Assembly (NCBI GenBank): GCA_945905925.1
Contig: CAMDQN010000034.1
Location: 1 to 51,493 of the forward strand
From: Singulisphaera sp. GP187
Lineage (GTDB): Bacteria; Planctomycetota; Planctomycetia; Gemmatales; Gemmataceae
Length of the DNA stretch: 51,493 bases
Reading direction: 5' to 3'
Both the position numbers and the translations under genes were made by a program. Below, piece after piece: positions 17,989 through 26,645 of this stretch. The notes beneath the pieces were generated by a model. It was not told where the DNA came from. It did no database searches and saw only the letters and a list, made by a program, of their open reading frames with translations. Position 1 is the stretch's first letter. Each line of letters starts with the position of its first letter.

Positions 17989-18948
17989 ATGCGTTACATG
18001 ATGCTCGGTGCGGCGGTCGCACTGATAGCGGCGCCGCTGAGCGCGAACCCAACGACCTGCGGGCACGGCACCAAGCTCGACTTCGTGGACAGCCCGAAGG
18101 AAGCCGCGGCGCTCGCGAAGAAGGAGCAGAAGCTCGTGCTTGTGCTTCACGTGTCCGGTCACTTCGAAGACCCGGGTCTGACCTGAAACAACGCCGAAGC
18201 GCTCCGTGTGGGCGCCCTGAACAACGCGGAAGTCGGTAAGTACTGCAACGAATACTTCGTGTCGTCGTACCAGAAGGTCGCGACCTTCAAGATCGTGGGC
18301 AACCAGAAGCAGGGTGGGAACGTGGCCGCGTACTTCTGTGCGCCGGACGGTCGCGTGCTGCACTGCGTCGCGGGTCCGGTGGACGCGCAGACGTTCCTCC
18401 GCGAAGCGAAGTGGGTGGTGGAAACCACGAAGACCTGCATGAAGGACAGCGTTGGCAAGGACGGGAAGATGGACGGGGCCAAGTTCAAGGAGCAGTTCCG
18501 CAAGGCTCACGCCGAGAAACTGCGCCAGGACTTCGGCATCGTGGTCGAAGCCGTGACCTACGACCCACCGGAGCCGATGGGCGAGAACGACGCGCTGACC
18601 TACCGCGACCCGACCGGCCGACCGCTCGCGCCGAAACTTCCGCCGCCGCCGATCAACGGCCCGGACGTGACGATCAGCGACAAGAAGTTCGAGGCGATGC
18701 AGAAGGAAGCCGCCGCCGCACCGGGCAACCGCTACGCCGCTTGCGGGAAGGGGGGCCGCGTGGTGGTCACCAACCAGAGTCTCGTTCACCAGATCATGGC
18801 CGCACACTCGATGGTTCCGATCGAGCGCGTGTACGGGACGGTGTTCGAGAACATTCTTGGGGAGAAGATCTCCACGAAGCCGGTGGACGTGGTGAAGCCG
18901 TTCACGTGGGTGGACAAGGACGGCAACCGACTCCGCCCGGAGAAGTAA
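17989..18948 (+). CDS. Secreted thioredoxin-like protein with in-frame TGA (selenoprotein candidate)
   Basis: The frame opens at an ATG after GGAGGTGTTCC, has a signal peptide (about residues 1-19, MRYMMLGAAVALIAAPLSA) and meets TGA at 18184-18186 (codon 66). The same frame then continues without another stop to 18948, 319 residues in all. Before the TGA is KLVLVLHVSGHFEDPGLT, and after it NNAEALRVGALNNAEVGKYC, then GNVAAYFCAPDGRVLHCVAG. The beta-strand followed by a reactive position resembles thioredoxin-like folds. A stem-loop starts 12 bases after the TGA. I favour selenocysteine at residue 66. The alternative is a recent nonsense mutation of a Cys or Trp codon. Standard gene finding would split it into a 65-residue piece and a piece starting near 18208. 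Confidence 0.65.
18199..18215 (+). promoter_or_regulatory. Possible bacterial SECIS stem-loop
   Basis: GCGCTC (18199-18204) can pair with GGGCGC (18210-18215) around the five-base loop CGTGT. The stem begins 12 bases after the TGA and the first loop G is 20 bases after it. Known bacterial SECIS elements lie just downstream of the UGA with a short apical loop containing GU, so position and loop fit. Short GC-rich stems occur by chance in such DNA. Confidence 0.4.
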
Positions 18949-18957
18949 CCAAAAGGG

Positions 18958-19080
18958 AGAAAGCAGAACTAACCACAGAGACACAGAGACACAGAGAAAA
19001 CCCGAGAGAAAGAGTGTTTTGAAGAACTCCTTTCTTGTTTTCTCTGTGGCTCTGTGTCTCTGTGGTTAGCTCTGCTTTCT
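18958..19080. repeat. 43-bp inverted repeat (ACACAGAG words)
   Basis: Arms 18958-19000 and 19038-19080 match at 41 of 43 positions. The words are built on CACAGAGACACAGAG. It lies between two genes read in the same direction, and translation of its right arm would add a spurious hydrophobic extension to the next gene. Confidence 0.92.
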
Positions 19081-19106
19081 GCTTACTCGCCAAGTACAAT
19101 TCTCTC

Positions 19107-19955
19107 ATGTCACAAGCAATCACCCTCGCGACGCGCCCCGACGGCGTCGCGGTACTCACGTTCGACCAACCCGGTAGCAAGGCGAACGTCCTCACGCGAG
19201 AGCTGTGGACGGAGTTCAGCGAAGCGCTCGCGGTTCTCGCCACACGCACCGACGTAAAGGGCTTGGTGTTGGCGAGCGCGAAGCCGGGCATCTTCATCGC
19301 GGGCGCTGATCTGAAGTTACTCGCAAACGCGCCCGCCCCGAACGACCCCGAAGTCAGGGCGTTCATCGAGCAGGGCTTGCGCGTGTTGGAGCAACTGGAA
19401 TCGCTCCCATTCCCGACGTGCGCCGCGATCGACGGTGCCGCCCTCGGCGGCGGCTTGGAGGTGGCACTCGCGTGCGACTACCGCGTCTGCGGCACGAACC
19501 CGAAGGTGCAACTCGGACTGCCTGAGGTGAAGTTGGGGCTGATTCCCGGTTGGGGCGGCACGCAGCGATTGCCGCGAATCGTGGGCGCGTCCGAGGCTTC
19601 CGAGATGCTCGCTTCGGCACAAAGCAAGAGTGCGGAAAACTCCTCGACATTGGGTCTCGTGGAGAAGACCGCTGCTTCCGGTCGACTGATTGAGGAATCG
19701 GTCGCGACCATCGCCGACACGCGTGCCCAGCGCGCGAAAAAGCTCGCCCCGTTACCCGCGGTCAAACAAGAGAGCACCATCACCAGTACCACCGATTCGA
19801 CTGCAGCACGCGAAGCCGTCCGCGTGATGGTCGAAGGCGCGGCGATTCCGCTCTACGACGCGATTGCGATCGAAACCGAAGCGTTCATGCGCCTCGCCGG
19901 GTCGGACGAATCGAAACGCCTCATCGCCGAATTCTTCGCCAGTCGCAAGAAGTAG
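19107..19955 (+). CDS. Enoyl-CoA hydratase/isomerase (crotonase) family protein
   Basis: I start the gene at the ATG at 19107 (MSQAITLATRPDGVAVLTFD), giving 282 residues; an earlier in-frame start at 19035 lies in an inverted-repeat arm. Crotonase motifs are present: KPGIFIAGADLKLL forming part of the oxyanion hole, AAIDGAALGGGLEVALACDY, and LPEVKLGLIPGWGGTQRLPR with the conserved Glu. It should act on an acyl-CoA thioester, such as hydration in fatty-acid breakdown. It resembles the N-terminal hydratase part of multifunctional FadB/FadJ proteins, but no dehydrogenase part or other beta-oxidation gene is adjacent, so the substrate is open. Confidence 0.9.
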   Translation: MSQAITLATRPDGVAVLTFDQPGSKANVLTRELWTEFSEALAVLATRTDVKGLVLASAKPGIFIAGADLKLLANAPAPNDPEVRAFIEQGLRVLEQLESLPFPTCAAIDGAALGGGLEVALACDYRVCGTNPKVQLGLPEVKLGLIPGWGGTQRLPRIVGASEASEMLASAQSKSAENSSTLGLVEKTAASGRLIEESVATIADTRAQRAKKLAPLPAVKQESTITSTTDSTAAREAVRVMVEGAAIPLYDAIAIETEAFMRLAGSDESKRLIAEFFASRKK

Positions 19956-19967
19956 CCCGGTTTTGTT

Positions 19968-19996
19968 TTGCCCTCTCCCGCAAGGGGAGAGGGCAA
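19968..19996. terminator. Bidirectional hairpin terminator
   Basis: TTGCCCTCTCCC and GGGAGAGGGCAA form a 12-base stem with a five-base loop. TTTTG tracts precede it on the plus strand. It lies between the convergent crotonase (stop 19955) and protease (stop 20010) genes. Confidence 0.8.
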
Positions 19997-20009
19997 GAAA
20001 GCAACAGCG

Positions 20010-22427
20010 TCAGAACCAGCCGAAGAACAACCGCTTCACGTCGAGGAAGATCACAAACACCATCAGCGACAATATCAGGAACAGTCCGGTGTACATCGCA
20101 ATCGCGAACATGCGTTCCGGCACCGGGCGGCCCAACACCTTCTCCAGTATCAGAAACACCATGTGCCCGCCGTCCAGCACCGGGATCGGCAGGAAATTCA
20201 CCACTGCCAGGTTCACCGAGATCATGCCCAGGAACAACAGGAACTGCCAGAAGTCCTCGCCCGCGAACCGGTAAGACACGGTCGCGATCGTCAGCGGGCC
20301 GCTCATCGTCTTCACGCTCACACGCCCGAACGCCATCGCGTACAGGTTCATGTACACGACCTTGATAAAGCGCCCGGTGCGCTGCGCGCCCAGACGGATT
20401 GCGTCGCCCACGCCCTCCGCCTTCTGGATCTGGTTCTCGGCCTGGAAGATCAGCCCGCGGTCGGCCGTCGGGAACTCCTTGTTCTCCCGCCCTTGAAGCG
20501 TGACCGTGAACGTCTCGGTCTCGCTGCGCTTCACCTTCAGGTCGATCTCGAACAGCGAACCGTTCTGGAAAGCGAAGTCCGCGGTCGCCCACTGGTACGG
20601 CTTGAGGTCGTCGTTCCATTCGCCCGGCACCGACTTCCCCTCCGCACCCGGCGACTTGAACCGCACCGCGACGATCACGTCGCCCGGCAGGAGTTTCTTC
20701 TCGGCGCCGCCCGCGTCCACCTCCCGACCCTCGATGCCGAGGAACCGCTTGGTGCGGTGGAAGAACCCAGGCGGCAATTCGATCGGCGTTGTCTTGGCAG
20801 TGTCGGCCGGCCCGCCTTTCGTCACATCGTCCACGATCGCCTCGACCCAGTAGGCCAACCCCAACCCGCTAATCGGGAGCGGGCTGTTGGGCAGCGTCTG
20901 CGTTTCGCGGTCGAACCGGTACGACGGGTCGAACTCCAACTTCGTTGTGATGGTTTGGTCGGTGGGATGCGCCTGGCGCGCGACGACCAGTTCCACTGCC
21001 AGCCCGGTCCGGCCCGCCGCCCACCGGTTCAACTGGTGTGGCAACAGTTGCGGGTCGAGCGGCTCCACGGCCACCGACTCCTGGAACTTCTTCGGGTCCG
21101 CGGTCGGTCCTTCCTTAGTCCAGGCCCAATCCACCGGGCCGGCCACGTACCAGGTGCGTTTGCCCTTGTCGTCCGGCGGCAACAGAACCGCCTTGATGCG
21201 GTCGCCTCGCGTCGGTTGCGGGCCTTCCTTGCGATCGACCATGCCTGCCTGCTTCGCGCTGCCGCCGTCACGCAGCGCGACGATTTCGCCCATCCGCATC
21301 CGCACACCGAGGTCGTGCCGGTACGCCGGCTTCACGACGATCGCGACCGGCTCCGCGCCCGACTTGGTGTCAGCGCGCAGCACGTGGAAGGTGATGTTCT
21401 TGCCCGCGAGCCGCACCATCCGTTGGTGGTAGTCGCCGTACGTCGCGACCGGCGAGACCTTCGCGGGGTCGTTCGGGTCGCTGCTCATCGCGACGACGCG
21501 ATCACCGGGTTGGAACTTCGGATCGGCCGCCGCGGCTGGCGTGCCTGGGTACACCGGCGTGAACCCAGACCGCTTCGGGGCCGTCAGCAGCACCAACCGC
21601 TGCGGCGGCGAGACGCCTAACTGCGGGAACCGCTGGCCCTCGTCGCGCAGCGGCGAAACGAACCCTTCCGTTTCTTTCCCGTTCCGCTCCCACTTGATGG
21701 GCAACTGCTCGTCCTTCTGCGTGCCCATCACGATCGGGCGGATGTCGTCGAAGTACGGGTTCTTGCGCCCACCGATTTCGGTGATGCGGTCGTCGGTGCG
21801 CATCCCGGAGCGCCACGCGGCGCCGCCGCTCTCGACCGAACTCACCGCGCCGGGTTTCTCCTGAACGCCGTGCAGGTACGCGGCCACAAAACACGTCATG
21901 CCGAGGATGATGTTCATCACCACACCCGCGGAGATGATTAGCATTCGCTGACCGACGCTCTTCTTGCGGAAGCTCCGCGGGTCGTCTTCCGCTTCTTCGC
22001 CATCCGCGCCGTCGCCTTCGCCCACCATCTGAACGAACCCGCCCAGCGGGATGATGCCGATCTTGTACGTAGTCTCGCCCCACTTGTACTGACAGAACGG
22101 CACCGCCGGCCCGAACCCGATGCTGAACATGTTCACGTGAACGTCGCACCACTTCGCCGCGACGAAGTGCCCGAGTTCGTGAATGAAGATGATGAACCCC
22201 AGCCCGAGCATCACCTTGAGGGTATCGATCGGGTCGAGGTAGATGCACACGAGCGCGATTACAATGGCCGTGGTCACCAGCGAGAACGCGTTCTCGCGCA
22301 CCCACGACTTGAGCGCGGAGACCTCTTCGCCGTGGTCTGGCGCGCCGGCGGGCGCGGGTTCTCCCGGCGGGCCGCTCGGGGGCGGGTTCACGGAGTCGGG
22401 GCTACCGGCGTTCGGGTTCGGGTCCAA
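20010..22427 (-). CDS. rseP: Site-2 (M50) membrane metalloprotease, RseP-like, enlarged
   Basis: The best start is a TTG at 22427-22425, six bases after a perfect AGGAGGT, giving 805 residues; a GTG at 22391 overlapping the dxr stop as GTGA is an alternative. Zinc ligands are HELGH (residues 83-87) in FIIFIHELGHFVAAKWCDVH and LDGGH (about 751-755) in NFLPIPVLDGGHMVFL. Transmembrane segments flank both. PDZ-like modules lie between, for example VSSVESGGAAWRSGMRTDDR. At roughly 800 residues it is much longer than RseP of Escherichia coli (about 450), the extra length being in the exterior part. It should cut membrane-spanning proteins such as anti-sigma factors. It overlaps dxr by 40 bases, an arrangement found in many bacteria. 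Confidence 0.92.
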   Translation of the reverse strand: MDPNPNAGSPDSVNPPPSGPPGEPAPAGAPDHGEEVSALKSWVRENAFSLVTTAIVIALVCIYLDPIDTLKVMLGLGFIIFIHELGHFVAAKWCDVHVNMFSIGFGPAVPFCQYKWGETTYKIGIIPLGGFVQMVGEGDGADGEEAEDDPRSFRKKSVGQRMLIISAGVVMNIILGMTCFVAAYLHGVQEKPGAVSSVESGGAAWRSGMRTDDRITEIGGRKNPYFDDIRPIVMGTQKDEQLPIKWERNGKETEGFVSPLRDEGQRFPQLGVSPPQRLVLLTAPKRSGFTPVYPGTPAAAADPKFQPGDRVVAMSSDPNDPAKVSPVATYGDYHQRMVRLAGKNITFHVLRADTKSGAEPVAIVVKPAYRHDLGVRMRMGEIVALRDGGSAKQAGMVDRKEGPQPTRGDRIKAVLLPPDDKGKRTWYVAGPVDWAWTKEGPTADPKKFQESVAVEPLDPQLLPHQLNRWAAGRTGLAVELVVARQAHPTDQTITTKLEFDPSYRFDRETQTLPNSPLPISGLGLAYWVEAIVDDVTKGGPADTAKTTPIELPPGFFHRTKRFLGIEGREVDAGGAEKKLLPGDVIVAVRFKSPGAEGKSVPGEWNDDLKPYQWATADFAFQNGSLFEIDLKVKRSETETFTVTLQGRENKEFPTADRGLIFQAENQIQKAEGVGDAIRLGAQRTGRFIKVVYMNLYAMAFGRVSVKTMSGPLTIATVSYRFAGEDFWQFLLFLGMISVNLAVVNFLPIPVLDGGHMVFLILEKVLGRPVPERMFAIAMYTGLFLILSLMVFVIFLDVKRLFFGWF

Positions 22428-23593
22428 CGGGCTACCTCCTGCCGCGCCCACGCGTCGAGGGCCAAGAGCCGTTCGAGCGTGGGTCGGGTTTCGTAATCGT
22501 GCGAATTAAGCACCGCCCGGCAGCACCGGGCGATGTCCAGAAAAGCCAACTCACCATGAAGAAAACGACCAACCGCAGCCTCGTTCGCGGCATTTAGAAC
22601 CGCGCCACAAGTGCCGCCGCGTTTCACCACTTCAAAGCCGAGATCGAGGGCCGCGAACGTCTCGCGGTCCGGTTGCTCGAAATTCAGTGCGGAGAGCTTC
22701 TGCCAGTCGAGCCGCTTCGTGGGGCCACTCACACGGTCCGGGTGGAGCAGAGCAAGTTGAATCGGCAATTTCATATCGGGCGGGGAGAGCTGCGCGAGAA
22801 CCGAGCCGTCAACAAACTCGACGAACGAGTGGACGATCGACTCGGGATGAACGATCACGTCGATCTGCTCGGCGGTCAAGCCGAACAGCCAGCGTGCCTC
22901 GATGACTTCGAGTGCCTTGTTCATCAGTGTGGCGCTGTCAATCGTAATCTTCGGCCCCATTTGCCAGGTCGGGTGCTTGAGCGCCTGTTCCGGCGTGACG
23001 GCTTCCAACTCGGCGACACGCTTCCCGCGAAACGGCCCGCCGCTGGCGGTGAGAACCACTCGCGTCACGTCGCTTGCGGTGTGCCCGGTGAGCGCCTGGA
23101 AGATCGCGGAGTGTTCGCTATCGACCGGGAGCAACTTCGCACCGCGCGCTGCGGCGAGTTCGGTGACGAGCGGCCCGGCGACGACAAGCGTTTCCTTGTT
23201 CGCGAGCGCGACCGTTTTACCGGCTTCGAGCGCGGCCCAGGTTCCCGCGAGGCCCGCGGCGCCGACCACCGCGGACACAACGACATCCGTGCCGGCGTCG
23301 GCGACCATCCGCGCGACGCCGGCTTCGCCACAGAGTAGTTCGGTTTCTTTCGGGAAGAATTTACGATCGGCCTGTTTGAACGCGACTGGGTCGCAGAGCA
23401 CCGCGAACCGCGGTTTGAACGCGCGGCACTGATCCGCGAGTTGTTCCCACTTGGAATGGGCCGCAAGGCCCGTGATTTCGAGCCGTTCGGGGAGGTGGCG
23501 AACCACGTCGAGCGTGCTGGTGCCGACGGAGCCGGTGGAACCGAGCACCGCGACCCTTCGCGGCTGACGAGTGCTCGGTGGGGGGGACGGCAT
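22388..23593 (-). CDS. dxr: 1-deoxy-D-xylulose 5-phosphate reductoisomerase
   Basis: Starting at the ATG at 23593-23591 the protein has 401 residues; a GTG nine bases upstream is an alternative. The NADPH-binding VAVLGSTGSVGTSTLD begins near residue 14. Metal and substrate residues are in LLPVDSEHSAIFQAL, and the substrate loop in TASGGPFRG. MGPKITIDSATLMNKALEVI and IDVIVHPESIVHSFVEF complete the family pattern. The enzyme converts 1-deoxy-D-xylulose 5-phosphate to 2-C-methyl-D-erythritol 4-phosphate in isoprenoid synthesis. The downstream protease gene overlaps its 3' end, so the two are probably cotranscribed and translationally coupled. Confidence 0.97.
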   Translation of the reverse strand: MPSPPPSTRQPRRVAVLGSTGSVGTSTLDVVRHLPERLEITGLAAHSKWEQLADQCRAFKPRFAVLCDPVAFKQADRKFFPKETELLCGEAGVARMVADAGTDVVVSAVVGAAGLAGTWAALEAGKTVALANKETLVVAGPLVTELAAARGAKLLPVDSEHSAIFQALTGHTASDVTRVVLTASGGPFRGKRVAELEAVTPEQALKHPTWQMGPKITIDSATLMNKALEVIEARWLFGLTAEQIDVIVHPESIVHSFVEFVDGSVLAQLSPPDMKLPIQLALLHPDRVSGPTKRLDWQKLSALNFEQPDRETFAALDLGFEVVKRGGTCGAVLNAANEAAVGRFLHGELAFLDIARCCRAVLNSHDYETRPTLERLLALDAWARQEVARWTRTRTPVAPTP

Positions 23594-23713
23594 TACGCGC
23601 ACCGGTGGACCGCGGGCGGAACCCGCAAGTGATACCGGGTATTGTACGAGGGGGCGGAACGGGGCAACAGGCGTGGTCAGTTGCTCCGCCGCTTGCGGCG
23701 GAAGAACACAGAC

Positions 23714-23989
23714 TCAATCCCCACCGCCGTACTCGGTGTAGTCGGCGTCGAGGTCGGTCGGTTTCGCGCGCCTCGTGGGGAAGGGGATCGAGAGCATCGG
23801 GGTCGAAACCAACACCGGTTCCGGGACCGCCGCGAACCCTTCGCTCGCCCGCGCCGGGATCAGGCGCAACCGCACCGGGAGCGGATCGCCGCCGGGCCGG
23901 GCCACCGAGACTGTCCCCTCCCACGGTTCCGCCAACAGGAACCCGACTGGGACAACGACTTGCAGTTCCCCGTGTTCGAGCGTTGCCAT
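23714..23989 (-). CDS. Small protein of unknown function
   Basis: The frame starts at an ATG (23989-23987) seven bases after GAGGTGA and encodes 91 residues: MATLEHGELQVVVPVGFLLA, a Val/Pro-rich middle and a C-terminal DLDADYTEYGGGD. It has no transmembrane segment or motif I recognise. The good ribosome site and the composition favour a real gene over opposing frames in the same stretch. It lies upstream of dxr on the same strand, with about 120 bases between them. Confidence 0.6.
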   Translation of the reverse strand: MATLEHGELQVVVPVGFLLAEPWEGTVSVARPGGDPLPVRLRLIPARASEGFAAVPEPVLVSTPMLSIPFPTRRAKPTDLDADYTEYGGGD

Positions 23990-24491
23990 CACGTTCACCT
24001 CGGAAATGAGTAGTTGGATAGGTGTACCGGTGGTGCCGGCGTCGGCCCGCACCAGTTGTGGTGGGGTCGGGGCTGCGAAGGGGCTGGGAGAGGATGTCCC
24101 GCCGCGAGAGCCTGAGTTGGCGGGTTACCATTTAGAAGATAACGCCGGCCGATCGGGAATCAAAGATCCGTTTGGCGAATTCGGGGGCGAATGTCGTCAG
24201 GGTGGGAGGACCAGAACCGTCGGCTTGAGGAAATCCGACAAGGCAACCTTAGCGTGGGGTGGTGGGCGTGTTGAATATGCGGGTTGGAATTGACGCGACA
24301 ATGTGGCGCCGCAGTTGGGATCGGATCGTGTGGGAAAGGTGGGGAAGAGCGTGGCGAGTTGCGCGTTGAGAGATAGTCGGAGTTGAAGAGATGCTGAACG
24401 CACCCGGTTGCTGATGCTCCGGGTTCGCCCCAATCACTTGGCGAACCCGAAGCGTCAGCAACCCGGTGAACCTTCACAACACCGGTCGCGG
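23990..24491. other. Non-coding gap
   Basis: About 500 bases lie between the start of the small protein gene and the stop of the sigma-factor gene. I see no frame with credible protein composition. The right part holds the inverted repeat at 24402-24467, and the left part must hold the promoter of the small gene, which I cannot locate. Confidence 0.5.
24402..24467. repeat. Inverted repeat (GCTGACGCT word)
   Basis: Arms 24402-24429 and 24440-24467 are nearly complementary over 28 bases with a 10-base loop. They lie 24 bases after the sigma-factor stop. A related single copy of the same word occurs at 29928-29953. Confidence 0.85.
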
Positions 24492-26507
24492 TTACTCGTT
24501 CTCTTCCTTCTCAGGCTTCGGCTTCGGCTTGTCGCCGATCGGCTTCGCACCGCCGCTGACGATCAGCACCGCGGCGGACTCGTCGGAACTCAGCGTCACG
24601 GTCACTTTGTCGCCGGCCTTCAGGTCGGCCAACTTGCCTTCCTTCTCGCCGATCATCACTTTGCCGCCGGCCGCGAGCTTCACCACGCGGTCGTTCTTCT
24701 CGCCGCCGATGGTGATTGTGGTCGAGTCCAGTTGCTTGATGACGCCAGTGAAGTTGGTCCCGGAGACGGTCACCTCGCTGGCCTCGCGCGGTTGACCGTC
24801 CTTGGCGGCGGCGATGGTGAAGGCCGCGTTCATGCCCTTCACGAGGTCGGCGATCTTCGCTTCCTTGCCGTCGATGGTGATCTTCGCGTCGGCCGTTAAC
24901 TTCACCGGCACCTCCTTGATGGCGTCGCCCTTACCAACACTGATGGTGACCGTCTTCGCGGTCGCGTCCACGGCCGCAATCTTCCCGCCGAACTTCGCGA
25001 CCTTTTCGGGCTTCACGCCGGGCTTGTCGCCGTCGCCGCCCACCTTCGCACCCGTGGCGATCAGAATCGCGCCCGACTCGTCAGCGGTCGTGGTCACCGC
25101 GACCTTGTCGCCAGCCTTCAGGTCGGCGAGTTTCGCGTCCTTGCCGTTGATCGTCACCTTGCCGTCGGCGGCCAGTTTGATGGTGCGCGGGTTCTTCTCG
25201 CTGTCGAGCGTCACGCTCGTCGAGTCAACCTGCTTGATCACGCCAACGACCGACGACCCAGTGATGCGGAGTTCGGTGATCTGCGGGAGCATTCCATCTT
25301 TCGACGCGTTCGCGATGAACGAAGCGTTCGCGTTCTTCGGCACCGCCTCCAGATTCGCTTCCTTGCCGTCGATGAACACCTTCGCGCCCTGCGCGAGAGG
25401 GAACAGTTTCTCGACCACGCCGCCGTCGCCCTTCGTTGCGAGCATGATCGTGTTCGCTTTCGCGTCAACCGACGCGACCTTGCCGCCGAACTTCGCGGCC
25501 GGCTTCGCTGGCTTTTCGCCGTCGGGCTTCACGACGGGCTTGTCGCCCGGCTTCGCCGGCTTGTCGCCATCAGGCTTGACGGCCGGCTTTTCACCGGGCT
25601 TCACGGGTTGCACGGCCGGCTTTTCACCGGGCTTCACCGGTTGCACGACGGGCTTCTTGTCTTCGGCGCTCAGGGTGTACACCCCGAACCCGCCGCCGGC
25701 GAGCGTCACGGACAGCGCGACGGCGCACAGCGTTTTCAGATTGAGCATGATCATGGAACGCAAAACCTCGTTAGAGAGAGTGAGAACGGTTGTGGGCACG
25801 AGCGCGGACCCGACCGCGACCTCGGTGCCTGCGGCGGCAAGCGCGGGTGGAACAGCCGCCTGTAGCGCGTCGGAGGTGAGCAGCGTCCCGAGCGCGACGG
25901 CCGGAACGACGAACCCGCGGCGTGTGAGTCGCTCGCGGAGCATTTCGCGGGCGCGGGCGAGTCGGCTGGAAACGGTGCCTTCGGGGAGGCCGAGGCGCTC
26001 GGCGGCTTCCGCCTTGTTTAAGCCTTGCATCGCGCACAGCACGAGTGGGGTGCGGTACTTCTCCGGGAGCGCGTTCAGTTGCTCGTCGATCACCGGAAGC
26101 AAGTCGGCGTCTTCGCTCGTAGCGGTCTTCGCACGGGTAGCGGCTTCGTTTGCGTACTGCTGTTCGACCTGCTGCCGCCGGAACACGCGCCCGCGAGCCT
26201 TCATCGCGGTTCGGTACGCGACGCCGTACAACCACGGTGCGAGCCGGTCCGGGGGGCGCACCGTCTCGGCCTTCTTCGCAAGAACGAGAAACGTCGCTTG
26301 AAACGCGTCGTCCGCCGCGTGCGAATCACGCAGGACGCGGTTGCACACACCAAGTACCATCGGCCCGTGCCGCCGCACGAGCGATCCGAAGGCGTCCTGA
26401 TCACGCACCGTTCGGTAGCGGGTGAGCAGGTCGCCGTCGCCGTTGCTCGCGGAGTCGCGAACACGGTCGAAGACCTTGCGTACCGTATCGAGTTGGGCCA
26501 GAGCCAT
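24492..26507 (-). CDS. ECF sigma factor fused to membrane and exterior beta domains
   Basis: The 671-residue protein starts at an ATG after GGAGG. Residues about 30-105 are sigma region 2 (FGSLVRRHGPMVLGVCNRVL, DDAFQATFLVLAKKAETV) and about 135-192 region 4 (LPEKYRTPLVLCAMQGLNKA, EGTVSSRLARAREMLRERL). Hydrophobic stretches at about 200-245 and 252-278 (LNLKTLCAVALSVTLAGGGF) give a membrane anchor. A Lys/Pro linker with KPGEKPAVQPV repeats follows. Two homologous beta modules come next, each opening AKFGGK and containing GVIKQ then KLADLKAGDKV. The sigma part should be cytoplasmic and the modules outside. Planctomycete ECF sigma factors with fused membrane domains are known. No separate anti-sigma gene is adjacent. 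Confidence 0.9.
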   Translation of the reverse strand: MALAQLDTVRKVFDRVRDSASNGDGDLLTRYRTVRDQDAFGSLVRRHGPMVLGVCNRVLRDSHAADDAFQATFLVLAKKAETVRPPDRLAPWLYGVAYRTAMKARGRVFRRQQVEQQYANEAATRAKTATSEDADLLPVIDEQLNALPEKYRTPLVLCAMQGLNKAEAAERLGLPEGTVSSRLARAREMLRERLTRRGFVVPAVALGTLLTSDALQAAVPPALAAAGTEVAVGSALVPTTVLTLSNEVLRSMIMLNLKTLCAVALSVTLAGGGFGVYTLSAEDKKPVVQPVKPGEKPAVQPVKPGEKPAVKPDGDKPAKPGDKPVVKPDGEKPAKPAAKFGGKVASVDAKANTIMLATKGDGGVVEKLFPLAQGAKVFIDGKEANLEAVPKNANASFIANASKDGMLPQITELRITGSSVVGVIKQVDSTSVTLDSEKNPRTIKLAADGKVTINGKDAKLADLKAGDKVAVTTTADESGAILIATGAKVGGDGDKPGVKPEKVAKFGGKIAAVDATAKTVTISVGKGDAIKEVPVKLTADAKITIDGKEAKIADLVKGMNAAFTIAAAKDGQPREASEVTVSGTNFTGVIKQLDSTTITIGGEKNDRVVKLAAGGKVMIGEKEGKLADLKAGDKVTVTLSSDESAAVLIVSGGAKPIGDKPKPKPEKEENE

Positions 26508-26613
26508 TGTGCCCTCCGTCAGCCGTCGCTGTGTAATGCCTTGTGGAGCGGAACCGGGTCCAGATTTTTGGCGAACGCCGCCCGTTAAGGGCTGGAGTGC
26601 GTGCGGCGCCGAT

Positions 26614-26639
26614 AACCCTTCGCCCTCGCGGGTAGGGTT
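26614..26639 (-). terminator. Weak hairpin after the G8 gene
   Basis: On the minus strand AACCCT and AGGGTT pair around an inner CCC/GGG stem, just downstream of the stop codon at 26646. There is no strong T-run, so termination is tentative. Confidence 0.4.
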
Positions 26640-26645
26640 CGCCCG

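Noticed and set aside
18208-18948. A separate gene starting after the TGA
   Set aside because: No ribosome site precedes the GTG at 18208, and the first half would lack any function alone. A single frame read through the TGA explains both parts better.
19035-19106. Hydrophobic N-terminal extension of the crotonase
   Set aside because: It is translated from an inverted-repeat arm. The family N-terminus begins at the ATG at 19107.
23642-24013. Plus-strand frame of 123 codons opposite the small unknown gene
   Set aside because: It is Arg/Gly-rich without a ribosome site; the minus-strand frame has GAGGTGA and a more protein-like composition.
24160-24477. Minus-strand frame of 105 codons in the gap after the sigma-factor gene
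   Set aside because: It includes an inverted-repeat arm and has Pro/Ser/His-rich composition with no motif.
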